Both the position numbers and the translations under genes were made by a program. DNA of 10,625 nucleotides. Origin: DATHTK01 sp035463295 (lineage in GTDB: Bacteria; Actinomycetota; Rubrobacteria; Rubrobacterales; Rubrobacteraceae). The notes below the pieces were generated by a model. That model was not told the origin of the DNA. It ran no database searches and worked only from the letters and a program-made list of their open reading frames with translations. The stretch is taken from the NCBI GenBank assembly GCA_035463295.1, contig DATHTK010000089.1, positions 1 through 10,625 on the forward strand. The letters are read 5' to 3'. Below are positions 1 to 6,441 of the stretch, piece by piece (position 1 is the stretch's first letter; each line of letters begins with the position of its first letter).

Positions 1-2
1 AG

Positions 3-104
3 GCCCGGCGGCATAGGAGCGGGGCTATACCGACTTCCGAGCAGATTAGCATCAATTTCGCCAAAGGGGAGCAAAAGGATCTTCACAAGCATCAGGTGCT
101 GTAA
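3..104 (+). other. Possible C-terminal tail of an upstream gene entering the window
   Basis: A frame open from the left edge ends at a TAA at 102-104. Its last residues, around INFAKGEQKDLHKHQVL, look faintly like the opening strand of a cupin barrel (an acidic/Gly turn followed by HxH). The frame stops where a cupin would continue, so it is either a truncated remnant or chance. The frame of the next gene is also open to the left edge, so open length alone proves nothing here. This is a weak call. Confidence 0.18.
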
Positions 105-125
105 CCTACGTGACAGCGAATCCAG

Positions 126-131
126 TAGAAT
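126..131 (+). promoter_or_regulatory. Candidate -10 hexamer for the ribbon-helix-helix gene
   Basis: TAGAAT matches the TATAAT consensus at five of six positions. It lies 37 bases before the TTG start, leaving room for a short leader that contains the ribosome binding site. No convincing -35 box is seen at 16-18 bases upstream. The same hexamer occurs before trpG and trpF in this window. Confidence 0.3.
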
Positions 132-154
132 ATGCTACCATCTGTATGGATGGC

Positions 155-160
155 GAGGAG
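155..160 (+). promoter_or_regulatory. Shine-Dalgarno that fixes a TTG start
   Basis: GAGGAG ends eight bases before the TTG at 169-171. The nearby ATG codons at 132, 146 and 150 are all out of frame with the protein. The spacing therefore makes TTG the likely start. Confidence 0.6.
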
Positions 161-168
161 CTGACGGA

Positions 169-561
169 TTGAGCGAGACAGTGAAGATCACGATCAATTT
201 AGGCTTGGTGGACCTCGGGCAGATCGACCTGCTCGTGCAGGAGGGCTTTTATCAGAACCGTACCGACTTCATTCGCACGGCGATTCGCAACCAGTTAAAC
301 GCACACGCCGACGCTGTCAAGCAGACGGTAGCACGCAAGGAGCTGGTGCTCGGCCTCCAGCATTACACGCGCCGAGACCTGGAAGCGGTACGTGACTCCG
401 GTGAGACGCTAGAGATAAGGGTGCTGGGTCTAGCGAGCATCGCCGACGACGTCCCACCGGAGCTGGCCATTGAGACTATTGATTCCATAGAGGTTCTGGG
501 AGCGTTTCGGGCGAGTCCGGCCGTGAAGGCGGCGCTAGCAGGGCGAATTCGGTCGACGTAA
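169..561 (+). CDS. Ribbon-helix-helix (CopG-type) DNA-binding protein
   Basis: A 130-residue protein. Residues 4-45 follow the ribbon-helix-helix pattern: a short strand (VKITINL) that would contact the DNA major groove as a dimer, then a helix (QIDLLVQEGFY), the turn Q-N-R-T-D, and a second helix (FIRTAIRNQL). The remaining 85 residues form a separate part with a leucine/arginine-rich middle and a valine/glycine-rich end (EIRVLGL and IEVLGAF). I cannot assign this part; it could sense a ligand or mediate oligomerisation. The gene is probably a transcriptional repressor or an antitoxin-like autoregulator. No toxin-sized partner follows, because the next 330 bases are empty, so a toxin-antitoxin pair is not supported. 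The start is TTG, placed by the Shine-Dalgarno at 155-160. Base composition is less GC-rich than in the trp cluster, in keeping with the accessory character of this end. Confidence 0.8.
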   Translation: MSETVKITINLGLVDLGQIDLLVQEGFYQNRTDFIRTAIRNQLNAHADAVKQTVARKELVLGLQHYTRRDLEAVRDSGETLEIRVLGLASIADDVPPELAIETIDSIEVLGAFRASPAVKAALAGRIRST

Positions 562-892
562 CGCCCAACAAGGAGACATTACGGTCAAGTGGCCATCGCC
601 GCCTGACCCCAGGATCCAGCATTCATCAATTCTTTGTTCCCATTTACGACGACTGCTCCGCCCTACGATCGCCCGCCTCACAAGTGCGATCTCCGCAAGA
701 AATGTGCTTTGAGGAGAATGGCGAATGCGCCTACCTTTGAGACCGGCATGACGCTTTCCCCTTCCTTCCCAACGTAAGTAGACCTAGGTCATATTCGGGA
801 ACACGCTGCAAAGGCGCCAGCTTCTCACTATGCATCCAGGTACAAACAGACAAGTTCCGCGGGGTGTAGGCTTATGGGCGAAGGAGGAGCCC
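562..892. other. Gene-free stretch, no recognisable feature
   Basis: I see no supported gene, RNA or array here. Composition is visibly more AT-rich than the rest of the window, especially around 610-780. A 20-codon frame from an ATG at 718 has a purine-rich stretch directly abutting it, too close to act as a normal ribosome binding site, and its product resembles nothing known to me. The right edge, from about 840, may be the left flank of the decayed insertion sequence, but I could not identify a terminal inverted repeat. Confidence 0.5.
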
Positions 893-1190
893 ATGAAACC
901 GATCCGTATCCCGACCCTCAGCCCGGAGCGACTCTCGCGCTTAGCCTCCCCCAGCACACCATCACGAGCCCAGACCCCGGGTACGCCCTCAAGAAAAGAC
1001 GATCGAAGAGGCTCGTGACAACCCTGGAGCGGCAGACGTCTTCTACCATGCCGACGAGTTCAACCTGAGTTGGATGCCCACCCTCAAAGCGATGTGGGGC
1101 CCGAAGGGCCAGCAGGTGATGATCCCGACACCCGTCCAACCCAAGAAGCGCTACGGCATCGGGCGGTGGTCCCGTACTCCCGGTGCATCG
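893..1190 (+). pseudogene. Decayed IS630-type transposase remnant
   Basis: Readable protein is scattered over three frames. It opens at an ATG (893) behind a perfect AGGAGG (882-887) with MKPIRIPTLSPE, typical of an IS630 transposase N-terminus. It then jumps to ITSPDPGYALKK in a second frame (about 943-996), then to KTIEEARDNPGAADVF, HADEFNLSWMPTLKAMW and GPKGQQVMIPTP in a third frame (about 993-1160). Finally it returns to the first frame as AVVPYSR. The segment with DE, the W-x-P-x-L-x3-W pattern, GQQ and KRYGIG is characteristic of the IS630/Tc1 DDE catalytic domain, and the DE supplies one catalytic Asp. Most of the N-terminal helix-turn-helix region and the C-terminal catalytic residue are missing. 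An internal deletion plus at least three frameshifts make it non-functional. It separates the RHH gene from pfkA. Exact element ends are not visible. Confidence 0.72.
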
Positions 1191-1267
1191 GGTGGTTTCC
1201 CGATCCGGCCGGGGAACGGCCCTGCTATTGGTCCAGAGCGGGTAGAACCCCAACAACAGCGGTTTGC

Positions 1268-1273
1268 TAGACT
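1268..1273 (+). promoter_or_regulatory. Candidate -10 hexamer for pfkA
   Basis: TAGACT fits the loose TANNNT -10 pattern and lies 36 bases before the ATG, which would give a leader of roughly 30 bases carrying the strong ribosome binding site. No matching -35 box is evident, so this is suggestive only. Confidence 0.25.
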
Positions 1274-1295
1274 GGATTTTTCAGGAGAGAGCGAG

Positions 1296-1301
1296 AGGAG
1301 G
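1296..1301 (+). promoter_or_regulatory. Consensus Shine-Dalgarno of pfkA
   Basis: AGGAGG is a perfect complement to the 16S rRNA tail, eight bases before the ATG at 1310. It sits in a longer purine tract (about 1281-1306) and is among the strongest ribosome binding sites in the window, predicting efficient translation. Confidence 0.7.
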
Positions 1302-1309
1302 AGAAGCTA

Positions 1310-2359
1310 ATGGCCGAGGTACGCAGGGTCGGGATGCTCACGGGAGGCGGGGACGCGCCGGGGCTGAACGGCGTGATCCGGGCCGTCACCATGCGCTGCA
1401 TCGAGGACTACGGTTACGAGGTCTCCGGCATCAGGCGCGGCTGGAAGGGGCTTCTTGACCCAGAATCCGACTCCGTACAGCCCCTCTCTGTGGAAGGCGT
1501 CCGCTACATTCTCCAGGAGGGCGGAACGATTCTCCTCTCCTCGCGCACAAACCCCTACAAGAACGAGGGCGACGCCGAGAAAGTCGTCGAGAACCTCGAG
1601 GAGTTCGGCATAGACGCCCTCGTCGCTATCGGCGGCGACGACACCTTAGGGGTCGCCAAGAAGCTCCACGAGGACTTCGGCACGCAGGTCATCGGGTGTC
1701 CGAAGACTATAGACAACGACCTCTCGGCCACCGACACGACCTTCGGCTACGACACGGCCGTCTCGATAGCCACCGAGGCCATAGACCGCATTCGAACCAC
1801 TGCCAAGAGCCACGAGCGGATCATCGTCGTCGAGGTCATGGGCCGGCATGCAGGTTGGATCACCTGGGGCGCCGGCGTCGCCTCCGCCGCGAACGTGACG
1901 CTCATACCCGAGGTGGAGCCCAATCTCGACCGGATCACCGACCTCTTCAAGAAGCGCGCCGAGAGGGGCGAACGCTGGGGGATCGTCGCCGTCTCCGAAG
2001 GCGTTACCTTTAGCGAGGACTTCGTGACCCAGACGGCCGAGAAGGACGAGTTCGGCCACGTCCGCCTCGGCGGCGTCGGCGAGGGACTGGCCGGGGAGCT
2101 CAAGGAGCGCACCGGCATCGACACCCGCCACGTCGTCCTAGGGCACCTCCAGCGCGGCGGCACCCCCACTGCCTTCGACCGCATCCTCTCGACCCGCTAC
2201 GGACTCAGGGCCGCTGAGGCAGTGAAGAACGGCGAGTGGGGCAAGATGGTTGCCTTGCGTGGCAACGAAGTCGTCACCGTCTCCCTCGACGAGGCGACGG
2301 CCGAAACGAAGACCGTCCCGGACGATCTGTACAGGGCCGCCGAAACCTTCTTCGGCTAG
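1310..2359 (+). CDS. pfkA: 6-phosphofructokinase, probably pyrophosphate-dependent
   Basis: Phosphorylates fructose 6-phosphate to fructose 1,6-bisphosphate in the cytoplasm. The 349 residues show the full PFK fold signature. Visible motifs are the nucleotide/PPi loop TGGGDAPGLN (11-20), GGDDT (108-112), PKTIDND (131-137) with catalytic Asp135, TFGYDTA (144-150), MGRHAG (177-182) contacting the sugar phosphate, PEVE (200-203), and a C-terminal GHLQRGG substrate loop. Family knowledge: ATP enzymes such as E. coli PfkA have Gly in GGDG and Gly in PGTIDND, whereas pyrophosphate-dependent enzymes have Asp and Lys there. This protein has Asp111 and Lys132, so a reversible PPi-PFK is predicted, usable in glycolysis and gluconeogenesis. 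Length is close to that of bacterial PFKs without the long eukaryotic insert. The start is well supported by AGGAGG. The next gene begins 27 bases downstream. Confidence 0.95.
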   Translation: MAEVRRVGMLTGGGDAPGLNGVIRAVTMRCIEDYGYEVSGIRRGWKGLLDPESDSVQPLSVEGVRYILQEGGTILLSSRTNPYKNEGDAEKVVENLEEFGIDALVAIGGDDTLGVAKKLHEDFGTQVIGCPKTIDNDLSATDTTFGYDTAVSIATEAIDRIRTTAKSHERIIVVEVMGRHAGWITWGAGVASAANVTLIPEVEPNLDRITDLFKKRAERGERWGIVAVSEGVTFSEDFVTQTAEKDEFGHVRLGGVGEGLAGELKERTGIDTRHVVLGHLQRGGTPTAFDRILSTRYGLRAAEAVKNGEWGKMVALRGNEVVTVSLDEATAETKTVPDDLYRAAETFFG

Positions 2360-2370
2360 AGAGAGAACCC

Positions 2371-2386
2371 CTCGCCCGGCGGTGAG
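2371..2386 (+). other. Short hairpin directly before the small membrane gene
   Basis: CTCGCC and GGTGAG can form a six-base-pair RNA stem (one G-U pair) around a four-base loop. The 3' arm abuts the GTG start at 2387 and is the only purine-rich stretch that could help ribosome binding. It could limit initiation or mark the 3' end of the pfkA message. There is no T-run, so it is not a clear terminator. Confidence 0.25.
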
Positions 2387-2554
2387 GTGCGCTCCCCGGC
2401 CTGGATGGTCGCCTACGCGGTCGTCCTCGTGCTGCTCGGGGCGACCTACGGGACCCTGGTCTTCTTCGGGCCGAAGTTAGCGCTGCTCTTTTCGCTCGCG
2501 GCACTCGCGGCCATGCTCGTCGCCGTGGCCCTCGCGTGGTTCTGGCGCGGATAA
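2387..2554 (+). CDS. Small two-helix membrane protein of unknown function
   Basis: A 55-residue protein that I do not recognise. Residues about 6-27 (around VAYAVVLVLLGATYG) and about 31-53 (around FSLAALAAMLVAVALAW) are strongly hydrophobic. They are separated by a short F-G-P-K turn, giving a hairpin of two transmembrane helices. The ends are basic (VRSPAW at the N-terminus, WRG at the C-terminus). The start is GTG at 2387, with an in-frame ATG at 2405 as an alternative that would trim six residues. It lies 27 bases after pfkA on the same strand and is probably cotranscribed. It ends 44 bases before the convergent accA stop. Family and role are unknown; placement after pfkA does not establish a metabolic function. 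Codon use is coherent and aromatic residues sit at the membrane edges, which favours a real gene over a chance frame. Confidence 0.62.
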   Translation: MRSPAWMVAYAVVLVLLGATYGTLVFFGPKLALLFSLAALAAMLVAVALAWFWRG

Positions 2555-2598
2555 CCCCTGGGTGATGAGCCCGGCTCTATCGCTAGTGGACCTGGCGA

Positions 2599-3567
2599 CT
2601 ACCCGCCGTTTGCGAGGTGCGATCCGATCCGGCGATAGCGCTCGTAGCGGGCCTGGACCAGGGTCTGCGGCCGCGCGGAGGCGAGGCCAGAGAGCACCCG
2701 GTCGAGGGCCCCGCCGACGGCTTCTATGGCGCGCTGCGGCTCGTTGTGGGCGCCGCCTAGAGGTTCGGGAAGAACCTCGTCGGCGATGCCGTGCTCCTTC
2801 AAGTCCCTGGCCGTCAGCTTCATCGCCTCGGCGGCCTCGGCGGCCCGGCTCGAGTCGCGGAAGATGATGGAGGCGCACGCCTCGGGGGCGATGACGGAGA
2901 GGTAGGAGTTCTCGAGCATTCCGACGTAATCGGCTACGCACATCGCCAGAGCTCCTCCGGAGCCGCCCTCGCCAATGATCACTGCGACCACCGGCACGGG
3001 CGCTCTAGCTAGCGCCATGAGGTCCGCCGAGATCGCCCACGCCTGGCCCCGCTCCTCGGCACCGCGACCGGCGAAGGCGCCCGGTGTGTCCACGAGCGCG
3101 ACCACGGGGAGCCGGAACCTCCCGGCGAGCTCGTAGAATCTCCCTACCTTCCGGTAGCCCTCGGGGTGGGCCATGCCGAAGTTACCCTCTACCCGGCTCT
3201 TGACGTCGCCGCCCTTATCGTGACCGATGAGGACGACGTTGTGCCCGCCATAATCCTCCTTGAGGCTCGCGAAGCCGCCGCGCACCGCTGGGTCGTCGCC
3301 GTAGAGCCGGTCGCCGGAGAGCTCGTAGAAATCCTCGGTCAGCCGGTCGCAGTAGGCGCCGAAGTTGGGGCGTTCGGGGTGACGGGCGACCTGGACGCGC
3401 TGGTAGGGCGAGAGGTTAGAGTAGATGCGCCGTTTCGCGGCGTCGAGGGCCTCTTCGAGGCGCGAGATCTCCGCCTGCAGCCCCTCGCTGGAGCCCGCGA
3501 GCCGGTGGAGCTCCTCGATGCGCTCCTCGAGCTCTCTTATGGGGCGCTCGAAACCCAGGATCACCAT
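2599..3567 (-). CDS. accA: Acetyl-CoA carboxylase carboxyltransferase subunit alpha
   Basis: With AccD it forms the carboxyltransferase that moves CO2 from biotin on AccB to acetyl-CoA, giving malonyl-CoA for fatty acid synthesis. The 322 residues match the usual AccA length of about 315-325. An N-terminal charged helical region with coiled-coil character spans about 7-47. The crotonase-fold core follows: R-P-N-F (66-69), DYGGHNVV (105-112), VDTPGAF (159-165) and EGGSGGALA (200-208), the last forming the oxyanion region that binds the biotin/CoA carbonyl. The start ATG at 3567 has GAGGAG built over the accD stop (TGAGGAG), a coupling arrangement with a seven-base gap. A GTG immediately after the ATG is an alternative start with slightly better spacing. 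It is the last gene of the minus-strand cluster and faces the small membrane gene tail to tail. Confidence 0.95.
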   Translation of the reverse strand: MVILGFERPIRELEERIEELHRLAGSSEGLQAEISRLEEALDAAKRRIYSNLSPYQRVQVARHPERPNFGAYCDRLTEDFYELSGDRLYGDDPAVRGGFASLKEDYGGHNVVLIGHDKGGDVKSRVEGNFGMAHPEGYRKVGRFYELAGRFRLPVVALVDTPGAFAGRGAEERGQAWAISADLMALARAPVPVVAVIIGEGGSGGALAMCVADYVGMLENSYLSVIAPEACASIIFRDSSRAAEAAEAMKLTARDLKEHGIADEVLPEPLGGAHNEPQRAIEAVGGALDRVLSGLASARPQTLVQARYERYRRIGSHLANGG

Positions 3568-3574
3568 ACGCTCC

Positions 3575-4417
3575 TCACGACAGGAACCCCAGGAGCCGCT
3601 CCAGATCCTCTTTCAGCGCGAGCCGGTGCACGATCCTGTCAACCATCCCGTGCTCCCGCTGGAACTCCGCCGTCTGGAACCCCTCGGGCAGCCGCTCCTT
3701 GGTCGTCTGCTCGATGACGCGCGCGCCGGCGAACCCGACCCGAGCCCCCGGCTCCGCCAGGATGACATCCGCCGCGGTGGCGAAGGAGGCCGTCACCCCG
3801 CCGAACGTGGGGTCCGTCAGGATCGAGAGGTACGGCCGCGAGCCATCCATAAAGCGCGACAGGGCGACGCTGGTCTTGGCGAGCTGCATGAGGGAGTACA
3901 CCCCCTCGAACATCCGCGCCCCGCCGGAGGCCGAGACGACCACGAGGGGGAGGTCCTCATCGTGGGCGACCTCGACAGTTCTGGCGACCTTCTCGCCGAC
4001 CACCGTACCCATCGACCCCCCGATAAAGCGGAAGTCCATCACCGCGAGCGCCACCGCGCGTCCCCCGACCTCGCCCACCCCGCTCACCACGGCGTCCTCG
4101 AGACCTGTCTTCTTACGCGCACCCGCGAGCCGTTCCAGGTACCCGTCGAAGCCCAGAGGGTCGCCGACGAGCAACCCCCTGTCTCGCTCCTCGAAGCTGC
4201 CCCTGTCGGTGAGGAGCCGCACCCGCTCCCATGCTGGGAGCGGGTAGTGGAACTCGCAGTCTGGGCAGACGTTGAAGCGGGCCCGGAGGTCCTTCTCGTA
4301 GATGGGCTGCCCACACCGCTCGCACTTGGTGAAGACGGAGTCCGTCGGGCCGACGCCACTCTCTGTCTCCGGGACCGTTCCCGCATACTCCCGCCGTCTG
4401 CTGAGCCAGTTCCTGAT
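3575..4417 (-). CDS. accD: Acetyl-CoA carboxylase carboxyltransferase subunit beta, apparent ATC start
   Basis: Partner of AccA in the carboxyltransferase. Reading from ATC at 4417 gives 280 residues. The N-terminus is (M)RNWLSRRREYAG, followed by a four-cysteine zinc ribbon, C32-x2-C35-x15-C51-x2-C54, then FHYPLPAWERV and the crotonase-fold core with SASGGARMFEG and SLMQLAKTS, typical of AccD. The length and N-terminus compare well with B. subtilis AccD. However, this frame holds no ATG, GTG or TTG between the zinc ribbon and the upstream stop at 4526-4528. The first conventional start (GTG at 4222) would delete the ribbon. ATC at 4417 lies four bases after the trpA stop, just past a nine-G run (4425-4433). 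A CTG at 4453 is another candidate, and slippage on the G run would fuse TrpA to AccD. The gene identity is firm; the start is uncertain. Confidence 0.9.
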   Translation of the reverse strand: MRNWLSRRREYAGTVPETESGVGPTDSVFTKCERCGQPIYEKDLRARFNVCPDCEFHYPLPAWERVRLLTDRGSFEERDRGLLVGDPLGFDGYLERLAGARKKTGLEDAVVSGVGEVGGRAVALAVMDFRFIGGSMGTVVGEKVARTVEVAHDEDLPLVVVSASGGARMFEGVYSLMQLAKTSVALSRFMDGSRPYLSILTDPTFGGVTASFATAADVILAEPGARVGFAGARVIEQTTKERLPEGFQTAEFQREHGMVDRIVHRLALKEDLERLLGFLS

Positions 4418-4421
4418 CCGC

Positions 4422-5225
4422 CTACCCCCCCCCGACCCCGGCCCGCGGGACAGCCGAGACCGCCACGCGCACCTCGCGCAACCAGTCGCCGGCCATCTGC
4501 GGTCCGCCCTTCCCCACGAGCCGCATCAGCTTGCTCCCGATTATGACCCCGTCCGCCTCTCCGGCGGCCTGCGCAGCGGCCTCCGCCGATCCGATGCCGA
4601 AGCCCAGAGCCACCGGCGCCTCTACCCTGCCGCGCACCCGCCGCAAGAGCTCCACCGCGCCGGGGGGCAGCGCCTCGCGCACGCCCGTCACCCCCGCGAC
4701 CGAGACGCAGTAGACGAACCCCGAGGCCAGCTCACCGACCCGCGCAACCCTCTCGTCGGTCGAGGTCGGCGCGACGAGAGGGCAGAAGGCGACGCCGCAG
4801 CCTCTGCAAAGCCGCACGAAAGCGCCGGCCTCGTCCACGGGGAGGTCCGGGATCACGAGCCCCGAGACCCCGGCTTCGGCCGCCTCGCGCAGGAACTCTT
4901 CCCCCCCACGAGCGAGGATCACGTTGTAGTACAGGAGGAACACCACCGGCACGCGCCCGGAGAACCGGGAGGCGAGGTCCAGGCAGTAGTCCAGGTCGGC
5001 GCCGTTCTGAAGCGCGCGCGTCGTAGTGTCCTGGATCGTCGGACCGTCGGCGAGAGGGTCCGAGAATGGAACCCCGATCTCGACCACGTCCGCACCGGCC
5101 GCCACGTAGGCCTCCCCCACCTCGGCCGCGCCTTCCAGCGTCGGATACCCCGCCGTGAGGTACGGGATGAGCGCGACCCGGTCGTCGCGGAACGCCGCCC
5201 GGAGCCCCTCGCTACCCGTCGTCAC
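4422..5225 (-). CDS. trpA: Tryptophan synthase alpha chain
   Basis: Cleaves indole-3-glycerol phosphate to indole and glyceraldehyde 3-phosphate, passing indole through a tunnel to TrpB. Starting at GTG 5225 gives 267 residues, against 268 in E. coli, and places the catalytic pair exactly as in that enzyme: Glu49 in VVEIGVPF and Asp60 in DPLADGP. Further TIM-barrel motifs are PYLTAGYP (21-28), PDLPVDEA, a YCVSVAGVTG loop-6 region and the phosphate-binding GFGIGS. A GGAGG nine bases upstream (5235-5239) supports this GTG; an in-frame start at 5285 would add a basic 20-residue tail lying inside trpB and is unlikely. It overlaps the trpB stop by 14 bases. The C-terminus ends in three glycines encoded by the nine-G run. 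Confidence 0.95.
   Translation of the reverse strand: MTTGSEGLRAAFRDDRVALIPYLTAGYPTLEGAAEVGEAYVAAGADVVEIGVPFSDPLADGPTIQDTTTRALQNGADLDYCLDLASRFSGRVPVVFLLYYNVILARGGEEFLREAAEAGVSGLVIPDLPVDEAGAFVRLCRGCGVAFCPLVAPTSTDERVARVGELASGFVYCVSVAGVTGVREALPPGAVELLRRVRGRVEAPVALGFGIGSAEAAAQAAGEADGVIIGSKLMRLVGKGGPQMAGDWLREVRVAVSAVPRAGVGGG
4425..4433 (-). repeat. Nine-G homopolymer at the trpA-accD junction
   Basis: On the coding strand nine consecutive G encode the Gly-Gly-Gly end of TrpA and abut its TAG stop. Loss of one G, or gain of two, in the transcript would join the trpA frame to the accD frame. The run may also act as a poor Shine-Dalgarno. It is a plausible site for polymerase slippage or a sequencing-length error. 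Confidence 0.85.
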
Positions 5226-6441
5226 GGGAGACTTCCTCCGCTTCGCTCGCGTCGACCCCCAGCGCGTTCGCCGCGACCTCGACATCCTTGTCGCCGCGCC
5301 CGGAGAGGTTCAGGACGAGGTTCTTGTCCGGCCCGAGCTCCTTCGCCACCTTCTCGGCGTATGAAATGGCGTGCGCCGACTCGAGTGCCGGGATGATGCC
5401 TTCGAGCCTGGAGCAAAGGGCAAAAGCCTCTAACGCCTCCTCGTCGGTCGCGCTCGCGTACTCGGCGAAGCCCTCGTCTTTGAGGTAGGCGTGCTCCGGG
5501 CCGGTCGCAGGGTAATCGAGCCCGGCGGAGATCGAGTGTGCTTCGCGGATCTGGCCTCCCTCCGTCTGGAGCACGTAGCTCATCGCCCCGTGCAGGACGC
5601 CGAGCTTGCCCTCCGCGAGCGAGGCTCCGTGCTCCCCGGACCTCAGCCCCCGCCCGGCCGCCTCGACGCCTACCAGCCGCACGCCCTCGCGACCGATAAA
5701 GGGGTGAAAGGCACCGATGGCGTTGGATCCCGCGCCGACGCACGCCACGATCGCGTCCGGGTCGCCGCCGAAGCGCTCTTGGGCCTGAGACTCTATCTCC
5801 CGGCCGATGATCGTCTGCAGGTCGCGCACGATGCGGGGGTAGGGCGCCGGACCCACCACGCTCCCGATAATGTAGTGCGTGTCCTCGACGTTCGCGACCC
5901 AGTCCCTTATCGCCTCGTTTACGGCATCCTTGAGCGTGCGAGACCCGCTCATCACCGGCTCGACCTCCGCCCCGAGAAGCTTCATCCGGACGACGTTCAG
6001 CCGCTGGCGCCGGGTGTCCTCGTCGCCCATGTAGACGACGCACTCTTTCCCGTAGAGAGCGGCGACCGTGGCAGTCGCGACGCCGTGCTGTCCGGCCCCG
6101 GTCTCGGCGATAATGCGACGCTTGCCCATCCGGTCGGCGAGCAGGATCTGGCCCAGGGTGTTGTTGATCTTGTGCGCCCCCGTGTGCGCGAGATCCTCCC
6201 GTTTGAACCACACGTTCGCCCCACCCCACCTCTCGGTAAGCCGTCCGGCGAACATGAGCGGCGTCGGACGCCCCACGAAGTCCCGCGAGAGGGCGTCGAG
6301 CTCCTCTACGAACTCCGGGTCGTTCCTATAGCGCTCGTAGGCCGCCTCGAGCTCCTCCAGGGCGTGGATCAAGGTCTCCGGCACGAACCGGCCACCGAAC
6401 GGGCCGAAGTACCCCTCGCGCTTCTCAGCCTCTTGCCGCAC
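5212..6441 (-). CDS. trpB: Tryptophan synthase beta chain (TrpB1 type)
   Basis: PLP enzyme that joins indole and L-serine to give L-tryptophan in the TrpA2B2 complex. The 409 residues begin YFGPFGGRFVPETL (11-24), the usual TrpB1 opening. The PLP lysine is Lys91 in HTGAHKINN. AETGAGQHG (112-120) carries the catalytic glutamate equivalent to E. coli Glu109. GAGSNAIG binds the PLP phosphate and NLSGRGDKD is the C-terminal signature. The start is GTG at 6441, seven bases after GGAGG at 6449-6453, inside the trpF end with a 17-base overlap; this suggests coupled translation. The C-terminus extends about ten acidic residues past the core, overlapping the trpA start. No trpB2-type features are seen. 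Confidence 0.96.
   Translation of the reverse strand: MRQEAEKREGYFGPFGGRFVPETLIHALEELEAAYERYRNDPEFVEELDALSRDFVGRPTPLMFAGRLTERWGGANVWFKREDLAHTGAHKINNTLGQILLADRMGKRRIIAETGAGQHGVATATVAALYGKECVVYMGDEDTRRQRLNVVRMKLLGAEVEPVMSGSRTLKDAVNEAIRDWVANVEDTHYIIGSVVGPAPYPRIVRDLQTIIGREIESQAQERFGGDPDAIVACVGAGSNAIGAFHPFIGREGVRLVGVEAAGRGLRSGEHGASLAEGKLGVLHGAMSYVLQTEGGQIREAHSISAGLDYPATGPEHAYLKDEGFAEYASATDEEALEAFALCSRLEGIIPALESAHAISYAEKVAKELGPDKNLVLNLSGRGDKDVEVAANALGVDASEAEEVSRDDG

Noticed and set aside
169..892. Toxin-antitoxin pair led by the RHH protein
   Set aside because: No toxin-sized frame with a ribosome binding site follows within the gene-free stretch.
1207..1221. GGCCG-GGGAA-CGGCC hairpin upstream of pfkA as a terminator or riboswitch stem
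   Set aside because: Five-pair stem only, no T-run and no surrounding structure; expected by chance in GC-rich DNA.
918..1256. A 112-codon minus-strand frame over the transposase relic
   Set aside because: The plus strand gives recognisable transposase words; the minus frame gives none.
2555..2598. Bidirectional terminator between the small membrane gene and accA
   Set aside because: I looked for a stem with flanking A/T runs in this convergent spacer and found none that pairs convincingly.
3425..4546. A 373-codon plus-strand frame opposite accA, accD and trpA
   Set aside because: Shadow of conserved genes on the other strand, with no family resemblance.
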